Assembly (NCBI RefSeq): GCF_003858635.1 | Contig: NZ_RQJO01000016.1 | Location: forward strand, 272,745-336,744 | DNA: 64,000 nucleotides | From: Larkinella rosea | GTDB lineage: Bacteria; Bacteroidota; Bacteroidia; Cytophagales; Spirosomataceae | Reading direction: 5' to 3' | Program-made: the position numbers and the translations under genes | Notes under the pieces: model-generated | The model's input: only the letters and a program-made list of their open reading frames with translations | What the model was told of the DNA's origin: nothing | Databases searched by the model: none | Part shown: positions 25,597 through 34,300 of the stretch, piece after piece | Position numbering within the stretch: the first letter of the stretch is position 1 | Layout: the number at the start of each line of letters is the position of its first letter

Positions 25597-26216
25597 TCAG
25601 GGTTTAAGCACCTTCAGAGTAACGGATTGTTGACCGCTGCTAACCCGCAGCACCAGCAGACCCGAAGCCACAGAACCCACACTCAGCGTCTGGCGCTCCA
25701 CCGCACCCGCCTGCTCGATCTGACACTCCTTCACCCGCCGACCACTCAGATCCGTCAGCTGTAGGCCTAGCGGCTGTCCTTCCACGCCCCGCACCTCAAC
25801 GACCAGCTGATCACGGATTGGATTGCCCAGCACCGTCACCTGAAGCGGTGAACCGGTTTCGGCCGATAGCCGTGCCGGGGCACATTGATACGCCCTGGGC
25901 GAGCCTTTCAACTCGTAGGTACTGCCGAGCACCCGAGCCCGGACGACTGTCCCGTTGGTCACACTCCCCGGCGGGCTGAAATTGTAGGCATGTGATCCGT
26001 TGCCTTTTCCGGCGTCTTTCAAATCGGGGCGGTAAATATTGGCCACGGTACTGCCCAATACCGTTCCCGGACCATCCAGATAAAATTCGACCGTCAGTGG
26101 CGTGTTGGGCTTTTTGCGATCCCACACCCAGCCGCGGATGCCGCCACAATCCAGTTTATCCAGATAGCCCTCAAAATCCCCGGTGACGGTGGTGGTGGAG
26201 GCCGGGTTGACCGTCA
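25385..26216. repeat. 832-bp near-identical duplication, copy 2 (includes dispersed repeat copy C)
   Basis: Partner of 15701-16532, offset 9684, no gaps. Its left edge lies at TTTTTGAACGG, inside the dispersed repeat: copy B has the repeat's left arm, copy C does not. The right edge is in the codons for a VNPAS linker, where both genes then continue with different sequence. Confidence 0.92.
25506..25543 (-). terminator. Hairpin terminator of surface protein 2
   Basis: Same hairpin as at 15822 within the duplication. Two base changes relative to copy 1 remove one stem pair (CCGCCAG against CTGTCGG) and add another near the loop (AGTCC with GGACT), so pairing strength is roughly kept. Confidence 0.55.
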
Positions 26217-28605
26217 GCGGAAAGCTCACTGAGTTGGTCAGCACCCCATCGCTGGCCGAGTAAGCCAGCACAAATGTGCCCGCAACGGTGGGGGTTCCCG
26301 AGATCAACCGGCTGGTCATGTTAATCGACAAACCGTCGGGCAAACCGCTTAGGGTGTAAGTCAACGGCTGTCCTTCGGGATCAGTGAAGGCGACCAGGGT
26401 ACCGGAGAAGGGCACTCCAACCTGAGCAGCTAGAGGAGCGATCAACACGGTAGGCGAAGGTGGAACCGGGGCTTTATTGCTGGGCGTTCCGGTACCCTGA
26501 CAGATCAGTGATTTGGGCGAATCTTTCAGAATAAAGCTGCTGCCACTGACGCGGGCGGAGAGGTTGTGAGCCAGTCCGTCCTTGATCAGATCGGGGATGG
26601 CATAGCTGAAGGCGTGTTTGCCGTTGCCCTTGCCCGCCGTTTGCAAATCCTGCCGGAACACATCGGCTAGAAACGACGCGATGACGGTAGGTCCGTCGAG
26701 AATATCGACCGAAACCGGAGTATTCACTTTGTTGCGATCCCAGGCCCAGCCCCGAAACGTGCTGCAATCCGCCCCATTGACAAAACCGTCGAAGCTGCCG
26801 CTGACCAGTGGTGGACTGATGGTGACGGTCGTGCTGCCGGGCGGTGAAGCACAACGGCCCGTCGTGCAGGTTGCCGAGTAGACGATCGATGTGACTATCG
26901 CGGTGGGAACACTGATGACCGAGCCGCTTCCCGTCTGACCATTACTGCCCTTCCAATCGACCGTGCCGCCGTCACAGCCCGTGATGTTCGCCGTTACAAA
27001 GGGCGTATTTTGCAGGATGGGTAGGGTAGCGGCTACACTGAGTACCGGAGCTGCCGGGCCGGGGCTGACTGTCAGGTTGAAGGCTGTGGAAGTCAGGCTG
27101 CTGACCAAACTACTGACCACCACCACGTAGGAACCTGCACTGGCCGTGGTGGTGGCGGGTAGGGTGAGCGTAGCCGAGGTCTGCCCACTGACTACTCCGC
27201 CATCCTTATACCACTGATAGCCTCGAATATCTCCGATAGCACTGACGGAGACGGCCACGGCTGAGCCTGCGCAAACGGTCGAAGAACTGGTCGGCTGCTG
27301 GGTGATGGATAGGCAATTGGCCTGAACATCGTCGACTGAGTTGCAACCAGGAGCGTTGTTCGAGATGGTCACTTCGCCCGGCGGAGAGGCTAAATAGCGG
27401 CAGATGGCATCGATAGCGCATTCGCTCAGTTGGGGGTTGTCTTTGATGGTTAAATTGAGCTCAATGCGGGTTAGACTACTCAGTCCTTTCAGACTGTTCA
27501 AAGCAGCGTTGCTCTCTAAAGATAGGTTCCCTGTTACAGTTGTCACCCGGTCGAGTCCTGCCAGACTGCTCAGTTTGGGATTTCTATCCATTCCTATTCT
27601 CCGGAGGGTGGTGAGCTTGCTCAGGGCGGCCAGGCTAACCAGGTTATCGTTTTTAGTGATATAAAGATCACCCTGGAAATCCACCAGGTTGTCCAGCCCC
27701 GTCAGGTTGGTGAGTCCGGGACTGTTGTCGATAGTTATTGAATAGATTACAGAAACTGGATCCATATCCATACGGGTCAATTTGCTCAGCGCGCTGAGGC
27801 TGGTGAGCCTCTCGTTGCTCGTGATTAACAGGCTTCCTTTGGTGAGAGTGGTAATATTATCGAGACCAGTCAGGCTGATGAGCTGAGGATTGTTAACAAC
27901 ACCCAGACCGCCAAGGCTGGTGAGTTTGCTCAGGGCAGTCAGGTTATTGAGAACATCATTGCTACTAATGGTCAGGTATTCGGTAACCGTGCTCAGGTTT
28001 TCCAGCCCCGTCAGGCTACTGAGCTTCGGATTATAACTAATATCCAGCGACTTAAGGCTTTTCAACTTTTCCAGGGCGGTCAGGCTATTTAATAAATCAT
28101 TATTATCAATTCCAAGGTATCCCCCAACAGCCGTGAGGTTGTCCAGCCCCGTTAGATTGGTGAGTTGAGGATTGGCTGTGATTCTCGCCACGCCTTCAAT
28201 GCGAATCAACTTACCCAGGCCCGTCAGGCTCTTGAGTGAAGCATTTCCCAGAATAAAAAAATCCCCCCCGACGGCCGTGAGGTTGTCCAGCCCGGTCAGG
28301 TTGACCAGGCCCGGTGTTTCACCTATACTCAGATACCCTCCGATGCTTTGCAAACCACTCAGTGCGCTCAGGCTGCTGACATCATCACCAAAAATGTTTA
28401 ATGAACCCGGCAAATTGGTGCACCCGGCCGGAAATGCATCGATCTTTTCCTGGGAACTTAATACTACATCCCCCGTTGGACACTGAGCGTAGGCCATTGT
28501 GAGCAGTCCACAATAAAAAAGCAGGAGCAACAGCAGCCTGCGGCCCCTGACTGATTGCCTGAACGATTGGGCCGATAAACTGCCTGGAAGTAGAAAAGAG
28601 TTCAT
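25597..28605 (-). CDS. Secreted surface protein with receptor-L/leucine-rich repeats and type IX sorting tail
   Basis: 1002 residues from the ATG at 28603-28605; the frame to 28632 would need GTG. The signal peptide contains RRLLLLLLFYCGLLTMAYAQ. About 16 units of 22-26 residues follow in the first 400 residues (LTGLDNLTAVGGYLGIDNN, LSALSKLTRM), like receptor L-domain or LRR solenoids. Then an Ig-like domain (about 440-530), the first GWAWDRNK / AGKGNGKHAF module, a putative-Ig domain, and the second module plus type IX tail, which are nearly identical to surface protein 1. It is probably a surface adhesin or ligand-binding protein. A direct-repeat operator lies 56 bp upstream of the ATG. Confidence 0.85.
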   Translation of the reverse strand: MNSFLLPGSLSAQSFRQSVRGRRLLLLLLFYCGLLTMAYAQCPTGDVVLSSQEKIDAFPAGCTNLPGSLNIFGDDVSSLSALSGLQSIGGYLSIGETPGLVNLTGLDNLTAVGGDFFILGNASLKSLTGLGKLIRIEGVARITANPQLTNLTGLDNLTAVGGYLGIDNNDLLNSLTALEKLKSLKSLDISYNPKLSSLTGLENLSTVTEYLTISSNDVLNNLTALSKLTSLGGLGVVNNPQLISLTGLDNITTLTKGSLLITSNERLTSLSALSKLTRMDMDPVSVIYSITIDNSPGLTNLTGLDNLVDFQGDLYITKNDNLVSLAALSKLTTLRRIGMDRNPKLSSLAGLDRVTTVTGNLSLESNAALNSLKGLSSLTRIELNLTIKDNPQLSECAIDAICRYLASPPGEVTISNNAPGCNSVDDVQANCLSITQQPTSSSTVCAGSAVAVSVSAIGDIRGYQWYKDGGVVSGQTSATLTLPATTTASAGSYVVVVSSLVSSLTSTAFNLTVSPGPAAPVLSVAATLPILQNTPFVTANITGCDGGTVDWKGSNGQTGSGSVISVPTAIVTSIVYSATCTTGRCASPPGSTTVTISPPLVSGSFDGFVNGADCSTFRGWAWDRNKVNTPVSVDILDGPTVIASFLADVFRQDLQTAGKGNGKHAFSYAIPDLIKDGLAHNLSARVSGSSFILKDSPKSLICQGTGTPSNKAPVPPSPTVLIAPLAAQVGVPFSGTLVAFTDPEGQPLTYTLSGLPDGLSINMTSRLISGTPTVAGTFVLAYSASDGVLTNSVSFPLTVNPASTTTVTGDFEGYLDKLDCGGIRGWVWDRKKPNTPLTVEFYLDGPGTVLGSTVANIYRPDLKDAGKGNGSHAYNFSPPGSVTNGTVVRARVLGSTYELKGSPRAYQCAPARLSAETGSPLQVTVLGNPIRDQLVVEVRGVEGQPLGLQLTDLSGRRVKECQIEQAGAVERQTLSVGSVASGLLVLRVSSGQQSVTLKVLKP

Positions 28606-28660
28606 AAGCGAATGGATTAGGTATGTGTTCACAAATGTGGGCTGAACCGGCCCGACAGGA

Positions 28661-28698
28661 CTATAAAAAATGTTCCAAATACTATCAAAAATGGGTCA
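28661..28698 (-). promoter_or_regulatory. Direct-repeat operator upstream of surface protein 2
   Basis: Minus strand: TGACCCATTTTTGATAG and, 21 bp downstream, TGGAACATTTTTTATAG. It resembles the site at 31232 very closely (shared ATAGTATTTGG centre). It lies between the histidine kinase stop and the surface protein start, so surface protein 2 has its own regulated promoter. Confidence 0.7.
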
Positions 28699-28723
28699 GC
28701 AGGCCATTAATGAGGAAATTGAC

Positions 28724-30781
28724 TTACGCGGGTTGCGGGATCAGGCCCAACGGCAGGGCGATTTGCATCCGGGTAAACTGCCCCGGCTCAGAAACCACCG
28801 AAAGTTTGCCGCCATGACCTTTCGTCACCAGGTCATAACTGAGCGATAGTCCCAGACCGGTTCCTTCGCCGGTCGGCTTGGTCGTGAAAAATGGCTGGAA
28901 GACCTTTTCTATCGCGGATTCAGGAATCCCCATGCCGTTATCGTGCACCTCAATGATCACCTGATCAGCCTCCTGCCAGGTCCGAAGCCAGACCGTTGGC
29001 TGGTAGCTTTCCGTCGTCGGCAGGCGGTTTTTCTTTTCCTGAACGGCATAAAAGGCGTTGTTATACACGTTCAGCAGTACCCGTCCAATGTCCTGGGGAA
29101 TCACCATTACCGGCCTTAGCCCCTCCTCGAAATCAGTGTGAATGGTCACGTCAACGGGATTTTTGTCTTTTGTCCGCATTCCCTGACAGGCCAGCTGGAG
29201 GTATTCGTTCGCCAGTGCATTGAGATTGGTCGGCTCCCTGGTACCCGTAGTGGCCCTGCTGTGCGCCAGCATGCCTTTCACGATTGCATCGGCCCGGCGG
29301 CCGTGGTGGGCTATTTTGTTCAGGCTTTGACTGAGGTCTTCCAGGAATGCGCCGGCCAGTTCCTTTTGAGCTGGGAGAAGCTGCGGGACCATGTCCTCCC
29401 GAAACTCGTCAACCAGTTCCGTACCCACCTCGGCGAAATTGTTGACAAAGTTGAGCGGGTTCTGTATTTCGTGGGCAATACCTGCCGTAAGTTCACCCAG
29501 GGAGGCCATTTTTTCCTTTTGAATGAGCTGGTTCTGCGTCGTCTGGAGCTCGCGCAGCGCCTGCTCGGCTTTGCTACGCTGCTGATCAAGTTCGGTTTTT
29601 TGAAGCGTCAGCAACTGATTGCTTCGCCGTTGACGCTGGTTGTTCCGCCAAAGTAACCCCGCTACCAGCACCACCACGGCCACCAGGCCCGAGAGCCCGT
29701 ACAGTCGGATGCGGTTTTGGTACAAAGCCGCTGTTGCCGCCTGTTCCTGCCGACGTTGCTGTTCCTCAAAGCCCAGGGTGAGGAGTTGCTTGAGTTTTTC
29801 CTGACTGAAAAGACTGTCTTTAGCCGCAACGGCTACTTTATAATAGCGCAACGCCTGGGTGTTATCACGTCCCTCATAGAGCTTTGTAAGGAGTTCACTG
29901 GTGGAAAGAATGACATTTAAATAACCGCTTTGCTGCCCGGCTAAGAGGGCCCGGCGGGCGTTGACAATGCAGGAATCAATCGGCCCCTTTGCCTGGTAGA
30001 CGGTAGCGATGCGCAAATAGATGTCGGCCAGGATAACCGTTGTGTTACTTTCCCGGGCCGCCACCAGGCCCCGGCGGTAGTAGGCCAGGGCAGCGGTTGT
30101 ATCATGACGTTTCAACTGCAAATCGCCCAACTGGTAGAGATTGTGTTCCAGAACGATTCGGCCGCCTTGCTGCTCCGACAAGGGGAGGGCCTGACGCAAG
30201 TAGTAGTCCGCCGAATCCAACTGGTCGATCTTTAGAAAGGCTTCTCCCAAATTGCCATACAGGGTAGCATAACTATGGGCGTCCCGTTGGGAATCGTTCC
30301 GATGAACCAGTTCAAAAATACGCTGGGCTTCCTGGAGCAGACGTAACGCCTGTCGATGATCCTTCTGATCCTGATAGGGAGCCGCCATGTTGTTAAGTGT
30401 TCGGTACGTAGCCGTCAAATCGTGGATGGAGCGGCTAATCTGTAAGGATTGCTGAAAACTACGGATGGCTTTCGGATAGTCGCCCAGGCTGGCCAGGCTG
30501 CTGCCCATTATACTTAGTCCCCGTGCCCGGCCCGGCTTGTCGTCCAGTTCCTGCGCGAGCTGGTAAGCCTGTTGGGCGAGTCGGTAGGTGGTATCGGGTT
30601 TGATGTCTAAATAAAGACGCCCCAACTGGTTCAGCAACCGAACCCGATTGGTGTCGGCGGGTTGATGGGCCAATTGCCGTTTCAGGCTATCAATCTCGGC
30701 GGACTGGGCACAGACCAGCCGGCCGTTTCCCCCAATTAGGAAAACAACAGGCAGCAGGATGGTGCGGATCAAAAGTTTCAT
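28724..30781 (-). CDS. Membrane sensor histidine kinase with periplasmic TPR domain
   Basis: 685 residues. Signal peptide to about residue 25 ([10 protein letters not shown]), then TPR repeats over about 30-330 (for example [20 protein letters not shown]), one membrane helix near 355-375 ([19 protein letters not shown]), a coiled coil, a HisKA with H437 in [12 protein letters not shown], and HATPase boxes [17 protein letters not shown] and [11 protein letters not shown]. It has no receiver or DNA-binding domain, and no response regulator gene is adjacent. It follows the ABM gene by 68 bp, so both probably come from the promoter with the 31232 operator. Confidence 0.92.
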   Translation of the reverse strand: MKLLIRTILLPVVFLIGGNGRLVCAQSAEIDSLKRQLAHQPADTNRVRLLNQLGRLYLDIKPDTTYRLAQQAYQLAQELDDKPGRARGLSIMGSSLASLGDYPKAIRSFQQSLQISRSIHDLTATYRTLNNMAAPYQDQKDHRQALRLLQEAQRIFELVHRNDSQRDAHSYATLYGNLGEAFLKIDQLDSADYYLRQALPLSEQQGGRIVLEHNLYQLGDLQLKRHDTTAALAYYRRGLVAARESNTTVILADIYLRIATVYQAKGPIDSCIVNARRALLAGQQSGYLNVILSTSELLTKLYEGRDNTQALRYYKVAVAAKDSLFSQEKLKQLLTLGFEEQQRRQEQAATAALYQNRIRLYGLSGLVAVVVLVAGLLWRNNQRQRRSNQLLTLQKTELDQQRSKAEQALRELQTTQNQLIQKEKMASLGELTAGIAHEIQNPLNFVNNFAEVGTELVDEFREDMVPQLLPAQKELAGAFLEDLSQSLNKIAHHGRRADAIVKGMLAHSRATTGTREPTNLNALANEYLQLACQGMRTKDKNPVDVTIHTDFEEGLRPVMVIPQDIGRVLLNVYNNAFYAVQEKKNRLPTTESYQPTVWLRTWQEADQVIIEVHDNGMGIPESAIEKVFQPFFTTKPTGEGTGLGLSLSYDLVTKGHGGKLSVVSEPGQFTRMQIALPLGLIPQPA

Positions 30782-30849
30782 GCGTTTATTACTTGATTAG
30801 ATACCTGGCCTAAATGTGGAAAATGCGTCGGTTACCGGTTTACCTGACC

Positions 30850-31146
30850 TCAGCTAACCTGCGCATTTAGTTCATAATCAGCGGGTACCAGGGGTTGGAT
30901 ACAGTAGTGTTGCAGGTGCCCCAAAAGAGTCTGTAGCAATCGGTTGGCGTCAGCCGCCTGCCGGTCGGCCTGGGTCTCCCAAATCATCAGCAACATACAC
31001 TGATTAGTCGCCGAATTGGCCAGCAACTGACCATGCAGAAAGCCCGGCTGTTGACGCAGGGCGGGTCCGATACTCAACCGAAAGTAGGTAGTAGCATCGC
31101 TTAGGGCTTCGGCCCGTAAGCCACCTTCGAGGGTACGTGCAAACAT
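30850..31146 (-). CDS. ABM-fold (dimeric alpha/beta-barrel) small protein
   Basis: 98 residues with the pattern of antibiotic-biosynthesis-monooxygenase-like proteins: first strand MFARTLEGGLRAEA, helix TYFRLSIGPALRQQPGF, strand HGQLLANSATNQCMLLMIWETQAD and a final helix. These small dimeric barrels include heme-degrading and quinone monooxygenases and many of unknown role. It begins the transcript leading to the TPR histidine kinase, with a 10-bp leader hairpin and an HTCS-type operator upstream. Its substrate is unknown. Confidence 0.75.
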   Translation of the reverse strand: MFARTLEGGLRAEALSDATTYFRLSIGPALRQQPGFLHGQLLANSATNQCMLLMIWETQADRQAADANRLLQTLLGHLQHYCIQPLVPADYELNAQVS

Positions 31147-31172
31147 AAGAATGACTGGAATAGAACGATTTG

Positions 31173-31202
31173 GAGCGTCAAGCCCGGACGGACTTGACGC
31201 TC
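31173..31202 (-). promoter_or_regulatory. Perfect 10-bp stem-loop in the leader of the ABM gene
   Basis: GAGCGTCAAG (31173-31182) pairs perfectly with CTTGACGCTC (31193-31202) with a 10-nt loop, 27 bp before the ABM start codon and downstream of the operator. There is no U tract, so it is more likely a leader structure or mRNA stabiliser than a terminator. Confidence 0.5.
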
Positions 31203-31231
31203 ACAAACTTGTTCATTCCAGCCGGGCGGGA

Positions 31232-31269
31232 CCATAATGAATAGGCCAAATACTATAAAAAATCGGTCA
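31232..31269 (-). promoter_or_regulatory. Direct-repeat operator upstream of the ABM/histidine kinase transcript
   Basis: Minus strand: TGACCGATTTTTTATAG followed 21 bp later by TGGCCTATTCATTATGG. The first half-site and the TATT linker match the operator at 28661 almost exactly. It lies between the end of the second HTCS gene and the ABM start. Confidence 0.68.
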
Positions 31270-31315
31270 AAGGTTGTGCAGCAGGCTATCAAATGCCGCA
31301 TTCTCACCTGAACGA

Positions 31316-34300
31316 TCAGCCCTGCGCGATAAACTCACGGGGAGTTAGCTGGTAGAGTTCCCGAAAGCATTTTGAAAAATAGGATGGGCTGTCGAAGCCA
31401 ACCCGGTAAGCCGTCTCGGTAATGGCATGGCCTTCGCGCAGGAGTTGGGCGGCTCGTTTCAGTCGGTAGTTGCGAACTAATTCATTGACCGATAGATCCG
31501 CTAAGGATTTGACTTTTCGAAAAAGACTGGAACGGCTCATGCCCAGCGCCGTGACCAGACTTTCCACGTTAAACATCGGGTCGTCTAAATGGGATTCGAT
31601 CAATGCGTAGAGTTGGTCCAGAAACGGGTCTATAGGGGGACTAACTGACGGAGTTGCATTCGTTCCGGGTTGGGTCAGACTGGTCCGCACCCAGTCGCGC
31701 TGCCGTCGTTTGCTGTCAAGTTGGTTACGAACCCGCAGGTGAAGCTCCCGCACCTGGAAGGGTTTAGTCAGGTAATCGTCGGCTCCCTGCGAAAGCCCTT
31801 CCAGCCGGTTTTCGGTCGAGGTTTTGGCGGTGAGCAGAATCACCGGAATGTGGCTGGTGCGAAGGTCGGTTTTCAGGTGGCCACACAGCGCAAAACCATC
31901 CATCCGGGGCATAAGCACATCGGAAATGATCAGGTCGGGCTGGTATTCCTGCGCCTGCTCCAATCCATCACGCCCATCAACCGCCCGGCGAAGACGGTAG
32001 GTTGGAGGCAGACTATCAAGGAGGAAGAGGGCTAATTCGTCGTTATCCTCCACGATCAGGATTCGCGGACGGTCCGCCGATGCGGCTTCGTCATCCGCCT
32101 TCCCCCATTGTTCCTCATGGATACCGTTCAGGTTAGCTACCTCGCCGGCCGAAGCGGATTCAGCTACGCGACGAAAGGGTAAATCCACCACAAAAGTGGT
32201 CCCCTGATTGACTACACTGGTCACCGAAATTCGCCCACCCTGTAAGTTGACCAGATCCTTTACCAGCGCCAGCCCGATCCCCGTCCCCTGCCGGAGCTTG
32301 GAAGGGGTTCCCTTTTCACTGGCCGACGGCTTTACCTGATAAAACCGGTCAAAAATGTGCGGTAGCTGTTCCGGTGATATACCTGAGCCAGTGTCGGAAA
32401 TCGTTAGGCGTATCCCCTCAGGTGCGGGCATCAGCGAAAGGTGGATGCTGCCCGCTGTTGTAAATTTCAGGGCGTTGGCCGTCAGGTTGGAAACGATGCG
32501 TTCCAGTTTTTCGGCATCAAACCAGTGGGTGCCCTCCACCCCGGAGGTAAAGGTAAGGGTGAGTCCCTGCGAGGTAGCCTGCTCCGCCAACGGTTGTAGC
32601 CAGTAAGCGATGCTTTCAGACAGTGCACCGGGCGACTCATGAACTGGCATGACACTCGCTTCCAGCTTCGAAAGATCCAGCAACTGGTTAATGAGTCGCA
32701 ACAACTGATGGGCGTTCTGTTCGATGGTTGTCAGTCGGCGGTAATTTTTCGGTTCCGGATTCTCACTGACCATTTGCTCGGTTGGCCCCAGAATCAGCGT
32801 CAACGGCGTTCGGAACTCGTGGGTAATGTTGGCGAAGAAGTTCGACTTCATCTGGTTGATATCCCTGAGTTGTCTGGCTTCCTGCTGACCGAGCGCAATT
32901 TCGCGCTGCTGTAAGGCGAGCGACTGCTTCAGTCTCACCCGGTTGGCATACACGCGTACGCCCACCAAGCCCAACCCAATGGCTCCTAAAGCGTACAACA
33001 GATAAGCCCACCAGGTCGACCAGAATGGCGGATGGATGATTACCGTCAGTTTACGCATGTACCGGCTCCAGTGCCCCGACGTATTCGACGCATTGAGCCA
33101 TAGGATGTAATGACCCGGTGGCAGGGCGGTGTAAACCGCAATGGGTCGTTTTGTTGCCGTCCATTGGTCATCAAGACCTTCCAGTCGGTAGCGGTATGTG
33201 TTTTTGGTTGGCCGGTTAAATTGCATGACGGCGAACTCAGCTGTCAGGTAGTTCTGATCGTGGGCCAATGCCAGTTCCTGAGCCGCCGGAATGGATACGT
33301 ATTCCCCGTTGGCATCCGACCATTTTGTGGGTAGCGAATCAACCGGCTGGTTATTCACCAGTAAGGATGTCAACTCGACGGTTGGTTCATAGGCATCCTC
33401 GGTAAGGCGGATTGGATCAAAGCTGGTGATCCCCTCGAGTCCACCCATCACGATGCGTTCGCCTGAAGGAGCAGCCTGTGCGACCGGGATGGCATTCCCC
33501 AAACTCACTGCTCCTGGCAAATATAACCAGTGAAAGCGGTTGAACTCATCGGCCAGCAAGCCATCGTCCCGCGTAAATGTTCTGGTTTTGAAAGTTCGAA
33601 GGTCCAGTTGACAAATGCCTTTGTTGGTCCCCATCCACAGCGATCCGTGCCGGTCGGGAATCACCGAATAAATCACGTTATTCGGCAATCCATCCCGGTC
33701 GGTGAACCGCCGAAACCGGCCGGTTCGTTTGTCAAACGCACACAGTCCACCACCAAAGGTACCCAGCCAGAGCCGGTGCGGTACCTTCGGATCCTGCGAC
33801 AAGCAAAATAAGGCATTGTTACTCAGCGATTGCGGGTCTTGAGGTTGATTGGCGTACTGCTGCAGCTGACCGGATTTTCGATCCAGCCGCCAAAGCCCTT
33901 TCTGGTCGGTGGCCAGCCAAAAGGCTTCTTCATCAATGGTAAATACCAGCACCACACCAATTTGTGCCGCCGGAATTCGGTAAGGCCCGGTTTGCCAGCG
34001 ATGCTGTCGTTCCTCGTAGAACCAGGCTACCGAATCGTGTATTGCCCAAATCTGCCCATGCGGATCGGTCGCCAACGGACACGGTTTATCGCCGAACTCC
34101 CGGTTTTCAAATGGCTGGGGCAAGGGGCGGTGTTCAACCCGCTTTGTTTTTAGATCCACCCGCTGAATCTGGGAGGAGCCCGTATTGTACCAAAAATCAC
34201 CTTTATTACCAACCGTATAGCGAAAGTCATAACTGCTTTTCCGTATAGTCAATGGCCGTTCACCGGCCGGGATGGCCAGCCCCGATTCACCCAGTATGTC

